Origin: HGM05232 sp044433325
GTDB lineage: Bacteria; Bacteroidota; Bacteroidia; Bacteroidales; Muribaculaceae
DNA: 6,137 nt
NCBI GenBank assembly: GCA_044433325.1
Contig: JAWXTT010000132.1
Location: forward strand, 1 to 6,137
Direction of reading: 5' to 3'
Part shown: positions 1 through 6,137 of the stretch, piece after piece
Layout of the letters: each line of letters begins with the position of its first letter
How positions within the stretch are numbered: the stretch's first letter is position 1
The notes under the pieces: generated by a model
Told to the model about the DNA's origin: nothing
The model's database searches: none
Seen by the model: the letters and a program-made list of their open reading frames with translations, nothing else
Translations under genes and position numbers: made by a program

Positions 1-1
1 G

Positions 2-106
2 GCTGCAATGAATACTTCAAAGGCAGCAGCATGGAGTAACTTCATTGATTATTATAAAGTTGCATATAAAATGGCTATTGATAGTGCAAAATTGAGAAAA
101 AATTAA
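2..106 (+). CDS. C-terminal end of a probable glycogen synthase (partial, 5' end outside window)
   Basis: This frame is open from the window edge and ends in TAA at 104-106, giving 34 residues. The visible tail contains WSNFIDYYKVAYKMAIDSAK, an amphipathic, aromatic-rich helix followed by a basic end. It resembles the C-terminus of the glycogen synthases of Bacteroidales, where a W..FI.YY..AY..A pattern is common. The gene directly downstream, on the same strand, is glycogen phosphorylase, and a synthase-phosphorylase pair is a usual arrangement in that group. If the call is right, the enzyme would transfer glucose from a nucleotide sugar to the growing alpha-1,4-glucan in the cytoplasm. No catalytic residue lies in the window, so the call rests on a short tail plus context. 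Another glycosyltransferase is possible. No terminator hairpin follows the stop, so read-through into the phosphorylase gene is possible. Confidence 0.5.
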   Translation, partial: AAMNTSKAAAWSNFIDYYKVAYKMAIDSAKLRKN

Positions 107-156
107 TATATTGCACCCGTTTTGTGTTTAATGGATAAAATTTGAGTATGTTGTAG

Positions 157-175
157 TTAACATTGTATCTGTTAA
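157..175. repeat. Short inverted repeat in the leader of glgP
   Basis: TTAACA (157-162) and TGTTAA (170-175) are perfect 6-bp arms around a 7-nt spacer, in the 158-bp non-coding gap between the probable synthase and glgP. The arms are AT-rich and no T-run follows, so this is not an intrinsic terminator. It could be an operator half-site pair or chance. The same gap holds no clear TAnnTTTG box. The nearest sequence is TAAAATTTG at 136-144, which has one extra base between TA and TTTG, with a TTG at 111-113 upstream. I therefore do not call a promoter for glgP. Confidence 0.25.
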
Positions 176-229
176 ATATCAAATGGTGTTGTTGTTTAAA
201 TAGATTACTAAAACAAAGCTAGTTATTGA

Positions 230-243
230 TAATACTAGTATTA
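230..243. promoter_or_regulatory. 14-bp perfect palindrome upstream of glgP (possible operator)
   Basis: TAATACTAGTATTA is identical to its reverse complement over all 14 bases and ends 21 nt before the glgP start codon. A further CTAGT at 219-223 could pair alternatively with ACTAG at 234-238, so the 219-243 segment carries repeated half-sites. The position, just before a gene that is normally regulated by carbon status, fits a binding site for a dimeric regulator, but no regulator can be identified here. In DNA this AT-rich, a 7-bp-arm palindrome is expected about once per several kilobases by chance, so only its position makes it notable. Confidence 0.35.
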
Positions 244-264
244 AAGGAATAAAAAGATTGACTT

Positions 265-2820
265 ATGAAATTAGAAGTTAGTAAAACAAATGCTCCTTTA
301 TGGAGAGACTTGACAATCAAGAATGAGTTGCCTGCTGAACTTAAAGAGTTAGAGGTTATCTCGAAAAATTTATGGTGGGTATGGAGTAGTGAAGCTCGTA
401 CGCTTTTCAATGATATAGATCCTGAAATGTGGCGTGCAACAGGTGAAAACCCAGTATTATTATTGCAAAAATTAGGCTACGATCGCCTAAATGAAATTAT
501 AGCTGATAAGGATTTAATGGCGCGTAAGGATAAGGTATATGCTGATTTCCAAAAGTATATGAGTGTACCTATGCGTAAAGATATCCCATCGGTATCTTAC
601 TTTAGTATGGAATATGGTCTATGTAGCGCATTGAAAATTTACTCAGGTGGTTTAGGTGTGTTAGCAGGTGACTATATTAAAGAGGCTTCAGATTCATGCG
701 TGGATATGACTGCTGTTGGGTTCCTATATCGTCATGGTTATTTTACTCAAGGTCTTTCTATTGAAGGTCAACAAATAGCTAACTACGAGGCTCAAAACTT
801 TAACCAACTACCTATTGAACAAGTAGAGGATGAGAATGGTAACCATATGGTACTAGAGATTCCTTACTCAACTCATATGGTATATTCACACGTATGGCGT
901 GTGAATGTTGGTAGAATGAATTTATATCTACTAGATACTGACTTAGAGTGTAACTCAGAATATGATAGACCTATCACATCTCAATTATATGGTGGTGACT
1001 GGGAAAACCGTATCAAACAGGAGTACCTATTAGGTATTGGTGGTGTATTAATGCTTAATCGTTTAGGTATTAAGTCTGATATTTATCACTGTAATGAGGG
1101 TCACGCTGCACTGCTTAACCTTCAACGTTTAGTTGATTATGTTCAAAACGATAAATTAGATTTCCGTACAGCTTTAGAGCTAGTTAGAACATCTTCGTTA
1201 TACACTGTTCACACTCCAGTTCCTGCTGGTCATGACTACTTTGAGGAGTCATTATTCGGTAAATATATGGGTGAGTTCCCTGCTAAACTAGGAATTAGTT
1301 GGGCTGACCTTATGAATATGGGTCGTGAAAATCCAGATACGCAAGAGAAATTCTCAATGAGTGTATTTGCATTAAATACTTGTCAAGAGGCTAATGGTGT
1401 AAGTTGGTTACATGGTGAAGTATCTAAGAAAATGTTCCAAGGTGTTTGGAAAGGTTACTCTGCTGAGGAATCTCACGTAGGTTTCGTAACAAATGGTGTT
1501 CACATGCCAACTTGGGCTACATCAGAATGGAAAGAATTCTATGATAAGACTCTAGGTGAAGGTTACATGGATGACCAATCTAATGAGAAACTTTGGGCTC
1601 CAATCCTTAAAGCTAAAGATGAGGATATCTGGAATCTTCGTATGGATATGAAGAACAAATTTATCAATTTCGTTAAGGCAGAATTTACTGAATCATGGTT
1701 GAAAAATCAAGGCGATCCAACACGTATTATGTCATTGATTGAGAAGATTAATCCTAATGCGTTGATTATCGGTTTCGCTCGTCGTTTCGCTACATATAAA
1801 CGTGCTCACCTATTATTTACTGACTTAGATCGTTTATCTAAGATTGTAAACAATGAGCAGTTCCCAGTACAATTCGTATTCTCTGGTAAGGCTCACCCTG
1901 CTGATGGTGCAGGTCAAGGTCTTATCAAACGTATTATCGAAATTTCACGTATGCCACAATTTATTGGTAAGATTATCTTCCTTGAAAATTATGACATGGT
2001 GGTTGCTAAACGTTTAGTTTCTGGTGTTGATATTTGGTTGAATACTCCTACTCGTCCACTAGAAGCATCTGGTACTTCAGGAGAAAAAGCTGAAATGAAT
2101 GGCGTACTTAACTTCTCAGTATTAGATGGTTGGTGGTATGAAGGTTACCGTCCAGACGCAGGTTGGGCATTAACAGCTAAACGTACTTTCACAGATCAAA
2201 GTCAACAAGATAGCTTAGATGCTGCAACTATCTACTCTAAATTAGAAAATGAAATAGTTCCTGCATATTTTGCTAAAAACTCAAAAGGATATTCTCCTGA
2301 GTGGATTCAATTTATCAAAAATTCAATCGCTCACGTTGCTCCTAACTTTACTATGAAACGTATGATTGATGATTATATCACTCGTTTCTACACTAAATTA
2401 GGTGACAGAAAGAACGCATTAATCGCTTCTGATTGTGCTAAGGCTAAAGAGATTGTAGCTTGGAAAAAAGAAGTTGCCTCTAAATGGGATGATATTAAAG
2501 TGATATCTACTGAGTTAGAAGGTATCGGAACTAGCAATGCTGTTAATGGTCGTCCATATTCTTTCAAAGCTAAATTAGACAATGCTGGTTTAGGTAAGAG
2601 TATTGGAGTTGAGCTTGTTATTTACAGAGAGAAGGATGGTGAAACTAAATTCTTTAAAGTTATTGAACTTGATAATGTAGCAATTGATGGTACTGAGGTT
2701 TCTTATGCTTCTGAGGGGATAATTAAAGAGTCTGGTATATTCAAGTATGCATTAAGAATGTATCCTAAGAATGTAGATCTTCCACATCGTCAAGATTTCG
2801 CTTACGTTAGATGGTTCTAA
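265..2820 (+). CDS. glgP: Glycogen/alpha-glucan phosphorylase (GT35, DUF3417-containing type)
   Basis: This cytoplasmic, PLP-dependent enzyme removes glucose from the non-reducing ends of alpha-1,4-glucans using phosphate, yielding glucose-1-phosphate. Its 851 residues match the long Bacteroidota form of the alpha-glucan phosphorylase family (TIGR02094 type). Residues about 20-110 form the DUF3417-like N-terminal region (NLWWVWS). Family blocks follow: YFSMEYG (112-118), SGGLGVLAGD (127-136), HCNEGHA (275-281), VHTPVPAGHD (315-324) and TNGVHMPTW (409-417). RRFATYKR (506-513) aligns with the phosphate-site segment of classical phosphorylases, pointing to R507 and K512. The predicted PLP lysine is K608 in EASGTSGEKA. 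The last ~115 residues look like a beta-rich extension ending in PHRQDFAYVRWF, which I recall from Bacteroides homologues. The ATG is fixed by an in-frame TGA at 259-261. There is no Shine-Dalgarno at normal spacing, and the leader is A-rich. Codon use is biased toward ATC and away from ATA, suggesting high expression. A terminator follows. Confidence 0.93.
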   Translation: MKLEVSKTNAPLWRDLTIKNELPAELKELEVISKNLWWVWSSEARTLFNDIDPEMWRATGENPVLLLQKLGYDRLNEIIADKDLMARKDKVYADFQKYMSVPMRKDIPSVSYFSMEYGLCSALKIYSGGLGVLAGDYIKEASDSCVDMTAVGFLYRHGYFTQGLSIEGQQIANYEAQNFNQLPIEQVEDENGNHMVLEIPYSTHMVYSHVWRVNVGRMNLYLLDTDLECNSEYDRPITSQLYGGDWENRIKQEYLLGIGGVLMLNRLGIKSDIYHCNEGHAALLNLQRLVDYVQNDKLDFRTALELVRTSSLYTVHTPVPAGHDYFEESLFGKYMGEFPAKLGISWADLMNMGRENPDTQEKFSMSVFALNTCQEANGVSWLHGEVSKKMFQGVWKGYSAEESHVGFVTNGVHMPTWATSEWKEFYDKTLGEGYMDDQSNEKLWAPILKAKDEDIWNLRMDMKNKFINFVKAEFTESWLKNQGDPTRIMSLIEKINPNALIIGFARRFATYKRAHLLFTDLDRLSKIVNNEQFPVQFVFSGKAHPADGAGQGLIKRIIEISRMPQFIGKIIFLENYDMVVAKRLVSGVDIWLNTPTRPLEASGTSGEKAEMNGVLNFSVLDGWWYEGYRPDAGWALTAKRTFTDQSQQDSLDAATIYSKLENEIVPAYFAKNSKGYSPEWIQFIKNSIAHVAPNFTMKRMIDDYITRFYTKLGDRKNALIASDCAKAKEIVAWKKEVASKWDDIKVISTELEGIGTSNAVNGRPYSFKAKLDNAGLGKSIGVELVIYREKDGETKFFKVIELDNVAIDGTEVSYASEGIIKESGIFKYALRMYPKNVDLPHRQDFAYVRWF

Positions 2821-2846
2821 TATCTTAGGGTAATACCTAACAGATA
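2821..2846 (+). other. Hairpin starting right after the glgP stop codon
   Basis: TATC+TTAGG (2821-2829) pairs with CCTAA (2836-2840) and GATA (2843-2846), giving a 9-bp stem with a 2-nt bulge (CA, 2841-2842) and a 6-nt loop GTAATA. It begins at the base following the TAA stop and lies 9 nt upstream of the terminator stem. It has no T-run of its own, so it is not a terminator. It could protect the 3' end of the glgP message, or be incidental in AT-rich sequence. Confidence 0.4.
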
Positions 2847-2855
2847 ATATATATG

Positions 2856-2890
2856 AATCCAGTCCTATTGTTTAGGGCTGGATTTTTTTT
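2856..2890 (+). terminator. Intrinsic (rho-independent) terminator after glgP
   Basis: The arms AATCCAGTCCT (2856-2866) and AGGGCTGGATT (2874-2884) form an 11-bp stem with one G-U pair, around the 7-nt loop ATTGTTT. The 3' arm runs into eight consecutive T (2883-2890). This is the only GC-rich hairpin with a T-run in the window's intergenic DNA. It lies 35 nt after the glgP stop and should end the glycogen transcript before sppA. There is no matching A-run on the 5' side, so it should act mainly on + strand transcription. Confidence 0.9.
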
Positions 2891-2910
2891 AGCTTAATAC
2901 TTATCCTATA

Positions 2911-2944
2911 TTGTGGATTAAATTGTTATAATTTTGTATATTTG
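2911..2944 (+). promoter_or_regulatory. Bacteroidota-type promoter region for sppA-lpxK-PNP
   Basis: Two perfect matches to the Bacteroidota -7 consensus TAnnTTTG lie end to end: TAATTTTG (2929-2936) and TATATTTG (2937-2944). A TTG at 2911-2913 could serve as the -33 element. It is 23 nt from the second box, at the long end of the usual spacing, and 15 nt from the first, which is short, so the second box is the better candidate. Transcription would start near 2950, leaving an untranslated leader of about 20-25 nt before the sppA ATG. The position, directly after the glgP terminator, is where a new operon promoter is expected. The assignment rests on consensus matching only. Confidence 0.6.
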
Positions 2945-2973
2945 TAAACAGGATTTTAATTTAATCTTTAATT

Positions 2974-4746
2974 ATGGGTGTTAAAACATTTTTTAGTTCA
3001 TGCTTAGGTTCATGTTTAGGTGTGTTTGCTACAATGACAATTGGTTTAATTGTCGTTATTAGCCTATTAATTAGTACAGTATCGTCACTGATGGATGGAG
3101 ATGATAAGAGTAAATCGGTGGAAAATTCCATCTTACATATCGACTTAAAAGGGGTAATCAATGAATATAATACGGGTGAGGATATTTTAGCTACCATAAC
3201 GGATATAGACTTAGAGTTGACAGGTAGTACGGTATTAAATATTTTACAATCTATTGAAATTGCAGAGATAGATAGTGCTATCAAAGGGATATTTATTGAG
3301 TGTAACGGTGCAGAAATAGGTTTAGCTGCATCTAGTGAGATACGTAATGCTCTGTTAGATTTTAAGTCGTCGGGAAAATGGGTTTATGCGTATGGTGGAG
3401 CTATTACACAAACAGATTATTATATAGCAACTGCGGCAGATTCTATATTTGTTAATCCAGTTGGTGCAGTGGATATTCATGGATTAGCTTCAACATCAAT
3501 ATATTATAAGAACTTATTGGAAAAGATAGGTATTGATGTTCAAGTGCTGAAATCTGGCAAGTACAAGAGTGCAGTTGAGCCTTTTACTGAAACTAGTATG
3601 AGTGCTGAGGACAAAACGCAACGTATGGCGTATATAAACTCTATTTGGGATACTATTGCTGATGGTATTGCTGAAAGTCGTGATATTACTGTTGATAGAT
3701 TACAGCAGTTAGCCTCAGAGATGATTGTCACTAAAGATGGCGAATATCTATTACGCAATAAAATAGTTGATGCAATATCTTATCGTACTGAATCACTTAA
3801 TAAGATGGCACTTTTAGTTGGAGAAGATGATATCACAGATTTGAATTTTATCTCACCTAAAGAATTAACTACGATGGCTGAGGGCGTGATGGAATCGACT
3901 AAGGATGAAATAGCAGTGCTGTATGCGGTAGGTGAGATTAGCGAATATTCTGTTGATGGAATAAAATATAAAAAGATTGTAAAGAGAATTGATAAACTAG
4001 CTAAAGATAAGAGTGTGAAAGCATTAGTGCTACGTGTTAATTCACCAGGGGGGAGTGCATACGATTCAGACCAGATTTGGGAGGCATTGGAGCGTTTCAA
4101 ATTAACGGGTAAACCATTTGTGGTTTCTATGAGTGATTTGGCGGCTTCGGGTGGTTATTATATTGCTTGTGGTGCTGATTATATTTTTGCTGAACCAACT
4201 ACTTTGACTGGTTCAATTGGCGTTTTCGGAATAATTCCGTCTGCTAAAACTTTACTTAATGATAAGTTAGGTGTCAATGTTGATGTTGTTAGTACTAATC
4301 GTAACGCTGACTTAATATCAGTGGCTAAACCTATGACACCAGCACAATTAGCGGCTATGCAGGCTAGCGTAAGTCGTGTGTATGATACATTTGTAATCCG
4401 TGTTGCTGATGGGCGTGATATGAGTGTTGCTAAGGTTGATAATATTGCACAAGGACGTGTTTGGAGTGGAGCTATGGCTAAGGAGGTTGGTTTAGTGGAT
4501 AACTTAGGTGGGTTAAGTAGTGCTATTAATTATGCTGCTATGTTGGCTGATTTATCAGATTATCAAACAAAATATTACCCTAAACTTGATAGTGAATGGC
4601 AAATGTTTTTAAACTATATTAGTGGAACTGATATGACTGAACTATTTTTCCCTGATATGGAGTTGATTAAATATAATAGAAGAGTTAAAAGTTGGTTAGA
4701 ACAGAATCCGATTCAGATGATTTATTATCAATCGGAGATTAAATAA
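2974..4746 (+). CDS. sppA: Signal peptide peptidase SppA, 67K type (S49 family)
   Basis: This is a membrane-anchored serine protease that degrades signal peptides after their release by signal peptidase. At 590 residues it is close to the two-domain 67K form (E. coli about 618) and not the short Gram-positive form. One hydrophobic segment (about residues 15-36) is the N-terminal anchor, with the rest expected outside the cytoplasmic membrane. The N-terminal S49 domain (about 110-280) holds SGKYKSAVEP (194-203), with K198 matching the general base Lys209 of E. coli SppA. The C-terminal S49 domain (about 305-490) holds VNSPGGS (355-361), the nucleophile S392 in AASGGYY, and TGSIGVFG (412-419). 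Both halves of the Ser/Lys dyad are present, so the enzyme looks active. The ATG is the first start after an in-frame TAA at 2962-2964, with no Shine-Dalgarno. It leads a probable operon, and lpxK follows 16 nt after its stop. Confidence 0.95.
   Translation: MGVKTFFSSCLGSCLGVFATMTIGLIVVISLLISTVSSLMDGDDKSKSVENSILHIDLKGVINEYNTGEDILATITDIDLELTGSTVLNILQSIEIAEIDSAIKGIFIECNGAEIGLAASSEIRNALLDFKSSGKWVYAYGGAITQTDYYIATAADSIFVNPVGAVDIHGLASTSIYYKNLLEKIGIDVQVLKSGKYKSAVEPFTETSMSAEDKTQRMAYINSIWDTIADGIAESRDITVDRLQQLASEMIVTKDGEYLLRNKIVDAISYRTESLNKMALLVGEDDITDLNFISPKELTTMAEGVMESTKDEIAVLYAVGEISEYSVDGIKYKKIVKRIDKLAKDKSVKALVLRVNSPGGSAYDSDQIWEALERFKLTGKPFVVSMSDLAASGGYYIACGADYIFAEPTTLTGSIGVFGIIPSAKTLLNDKLGVNVDVVSTNRNADLISVAKPMTPAQLAAMQASVSRVYDTFVIRVADGRDMSVAKVDNIAQGRVWSGAMAKEVGLVDNLGGLSSAINYAAMLADLSDYQTKYYPKLDSEWQMFLNYISGTDMTELFFPDMELIKYNRRVKSWLEQNPIQMIYYQSEIK
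2998..3021 (+). repeat. 12-bp tandem duplication inside sppA
   Basis: TCATGCTTAGGT (2998-3009) is followed at once by TCATGTTTAGGT (3010-3021). The copies differ only at the third base of the Cys codon. They encode SCLG twice (residues 9-16), where the N-terminal segment enters the membrane anchor. The repeat keeps the reading frame. A recent in-frame slippage duplication would explain the near-identical copies. Confidence 0.8.
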
Positions 4747-4762
4747 TAATATAGAGCAGTAG

Positions 4763-5884
4763 GTGGATAGTTTAGCTAAAATAGTTACTAATATTGCGTT
4801 ATACCCTTTATCTAAAGTGTATGGCTTTGCTACTACGTTACGTAATATAATGTTCGATGCTGAAGTGTTGAAACAAACTAAGTTTGATATTCCTGTGGTG
4901 GTGGTGGGCAATTTATCATTAGGTGGAACTGGTAAGACTCCACATGTCGAATATATTATTGAGAGCTTAAAAAATACATATAATATAGGTGTAATAAGCC
5001 GTGGTTATAAGCGCAAAAGTAAGGGTTATATATTAGCTGATAATAGCTCTACGGTTAAAACCATTGGTGATGAGCCTTTTCAAATTTACCGTAAGTATGG
5101 TCGTGATGTAAAGGTTGCTGTATCTGAAAGTAGAGTGAAAGGGATACAGTCACTGCGAAAGGCGTTTCCTGAGCTTAATTTAATACTATTAGACGATGCT
5201 TTTCAGCATAGGTATGTTGATGCCGCTGTTTCAATACTGTTAATGGATTATAACAATCCGATATACAATGACCATCTATTTCCACTAGGGCGATTGCGTG
5301 AAACTAAGCGCGGTATATATCGAGCTGATATTGTTGTTACTACCAAGTGTCCTATGAATCTTAAATCGTTTGATTATAGGAATGTTAAATGTGACCTGAA
5401 TTTATCACCATCACAAGATTTATTCTATTCGCGATATAAGTATGGTAATTTAATATCGGTATTTCCTGAATACTCAGTTTATATACCATCTTTAGATTTA
5501 TTGAGTGATTATGATGCAATATTAGCAGTTTCAGGAATTGCAAACCCTAAGCCATTCAATAACTATTTGCGTAATTTCACAAAGAGAGTTAGAACTATTA
5601 AATTTGCAGATCATAAGGATTTTACCGAAGCTGATATTAGTAAAATAATAAGTAAATATAAATCACTAAAAGGTTACAGACGTATTATTGTTACTACGGA
5701 AAAGGATGCTGTAAGGCTGGTAAATTGTAAATCTTTGTCTAATGAGATTAAGGCAAATATTTTCTATTTACCTATCAAGGTTGATTTTGTTACAGATAGC
5801 ACAGTGTCATTTATTGATATATTAAAGTATCGTATTAATGAGTTTAAAAGAACTAGTGCAATAATAAAAAGTAAATACAAATAG
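4763..5884 (+). CDS. lpxK: Tetraacyldisaccharide 4'-kinase (lipid A 4'-kinase)
   Basis: LpxK transfers phosphate from ATP to the 4' position of tetraacyldisaccharide 1-phosphate, forming lipid IVA, at the cytoplasmic face of the inner membrane. The 373 residues are longer than the E. coli enzyme (328), as I recall for Bacteroidota. The N-terminal ~30 residues form an amphipathic membrane-associating segment. The P-loop is VGNLSLGGTGKTP (48-60), with K58 and T59. The Walker-B-like DDAFQH (144-149) is the family signature. DHKDF (283-287) matches the conserved C-terminal motif whose histidine acts at the active site in the Aquifex enzyme. Residues 170-195 carry the PLGRLRE and VTTKCP blocks. 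The start is GTG: an in-frame TAG at 4760-4762 abuts it, the next ATG is codon 30, and the residues in between match the family's N-terminus. No clear Shine-Dalgarno is present. Codon use is rich in ATA, unlike glgP. Confidence 0.94.
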   Translation: MDSLAKIVTNIALYPLSKVYGFATTLRNIMFDAEVLKQTKFDIPVVVVGNLSLGGTGKTPHVEYIIESLKNTYNIGVISRGYKRKSKGYILADNSSTVKTIGDEPFQIYRKYGRDVKVAVSESRVKGIQSLRKAFPELNLILLDDAFQHRYVDAAVSILLMDYNNPIYNDHLFPLGRLRETKRGIYRADIVVTTKCPMNLKSFDYRNVKCDLNLSPSQDLFYSRYKYGNLISVFPEYSVYIPSLDLLSDYDAILAVSGIANPKPFNNYLRNFTKRVRTIKFADHKDFTEADISKIISKYKSLKGYRRIIVTTEKDAVRLVNCKSLSNEIKANIFYLPIKVDFVTDSTVSFIDILKYRINEFKRTSAIIKSKYK

Positions 5885-5909
5885 GAGAATTAAAAAAAGA
5901 GACTATATT

Positions 5910-6137
5910 ATGATTAAAATGATTACAGAAACTGCCGAGTTTATTAAAACTAAAGTAAATACAGTACCTGAAATTGCTATTATCCTAGGTACTGGTTTAG
6001 GGGAATTGGTTAACCATATAGTAAAGGAGGTTACTATTCCGTATGAAACTATCCCTAATTTTCCTGTGTCAACTGTCGAGGGGCATAGTGGTAAACTAAT
6101 TTTTGGTCAACTGAATGGGGTATATATCATGGCTATG
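5910..6137 (+). CDS. punA: Purine nucleoside phosphorylase, N-terminal part (runs off the window)
   Basis: The enzyme splits purine nucleosides with phosphate into base and (deoxy)ribose-1-phosphate, for purine salvage in the cytoplasm. The visible 76 residues contain LGTGLG (26-31), the phosphate-binding loop, with Thr28 where mammalian PNP has Ser33. VEGHSGKLIFG (56-66) follows, with H59 matching the phosphate-site histidine (His64 in human PNP). Both mark the trimeric PNP family active on inosine and guanosine, not the hexameric DeoD type. The frame is still open at the last base. The start is chosen as the ATG at 5910; the in-frame ATG at 5919 (Met4) is an alternative. An AGGAG overlaps the lpxK stop at 5883-5887 but is 22 nt from the first ATG, too far to be an ordinary ribosome site. 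The 25-nt gap to lpxK, with no terminator, suggests co-transcription. The symbol is assigned by family only. Confidence 0.9.
   Translation, partial: MIKMITETAEFIKTKVNTVPEIAIILGTGLGELVNHIVKEVTIPYETIPNFPVSTVEGHSGKLIFGQLNGVYIMAM

Noticed and set aside
1..39. Alternative reading of the window start in frame 1
   Set aside because: It meets TAA at 37-39, while frame 2 continues to 106 with a plausible glycosyltransferase tail.
136..144. TAAAATTTG upstream of glgP as a -7 promoter box, with TTG at 111-113
   Set aside because: It has three bases where the consensus has two between TA and TTTG, and the spacing is long. It is too weak to list as a promoter.
2083..2091. Glu (GEKA) in the PLP loop of glgP where many family members have Met (GMKA), as a possible inactivating change
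   Set aside because: The PLP lysine itself (K608) and all flanking motifs are intact, and I recall the GEKA form from Bacteroidota homologues, so it is probably a lineage variant.
3780..4100. Minus-strand open frame of 106 codons inside sppA (and similar ones at 2961-3284, 3540-3758, 2388-2582, 4696-4911 and 219-410)
   Set aside because: Each overlaps a well-supported + strand gene (the last two reach into flanking non-coding DNA). Their translations are low-complexity Ser/Leu/Ile-rich, typical of the antisense of AT-rich coding DNA, with no recognisable motif.
6021..6043. AAAGGAGG followed 12 nt later by an ATG, resembling a strong ribosome site and start inside the PNP gene
   Set aside because: The ATG at about 6041 is out of frame with PNP and its frame closes after about 18 codons. 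The PNP reading frame runs through this region with conserved family residues.

Overview
This is an AT-rich window (by eye about 35% G+C) in which every gene is on the + strand. The proteins, the lack of good Shine-Dalgarno sequences at the starts, and two TAnnTTTG-type -7 boxes before one gene all point to Bacteroidota, most likely Bacteroidales. The order sppA - lpxK - purine nucleoside phosphorylase is one I recall from Bacteroides relatives. I cannot name a genus.

Layout: (1) Positions 2-106 hold the last 34 codons of an upstream gene, probably glycogen synthase. (2) The 158 bp at 107-264 are non-coding and contain a 14-bp perfect palindrome just before the next gene. (3) Positions 265-2820 encode an 851-residue glycogen/alpha-glucan phosphorylase (glgP) of the DUF3417-containing type. 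(4) The 153 bp at 2821-2973 hold a hairpin at the stop codon, a strong intrinsic terminator, and a Bacteroidota-type promoter region. (5) Positions 2974-4746 encode a 67K-type signal peptide peptidase (sppA). (6) Positions 4763-5884 encode tetraacyldisaccharide 4'-kinase (lpxK) from a GTG start. (7) From 5910 to the window end runs the first 76 codons of purine nucleoside phosphorylase.

There appear to be two transcription units. The first is glycogen metabolism: the likely synthase builds storage glucan and the phosphorylase releases it as glucose-1-phosphate. The second, with gaps of only 16 and 25 nt, is a mixed housekeeping operon covering envelope proteolysis (SppA), lipid A synthesis (LpxK) and purine salvage (PNP). 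The terminator and promoter between them separate the two units.

I saw no mobile element, CRISPR array, tRNA/rRNA, toxin-antitoxin or defence gene, and no convincing new system. The findings are small-scale: regulatory-looking palindromes and hairpins, two abutting -7 boxes, an unusual lpxK start, a short in-gene duplication, and a contrast in codon use between glgP and lpxK.
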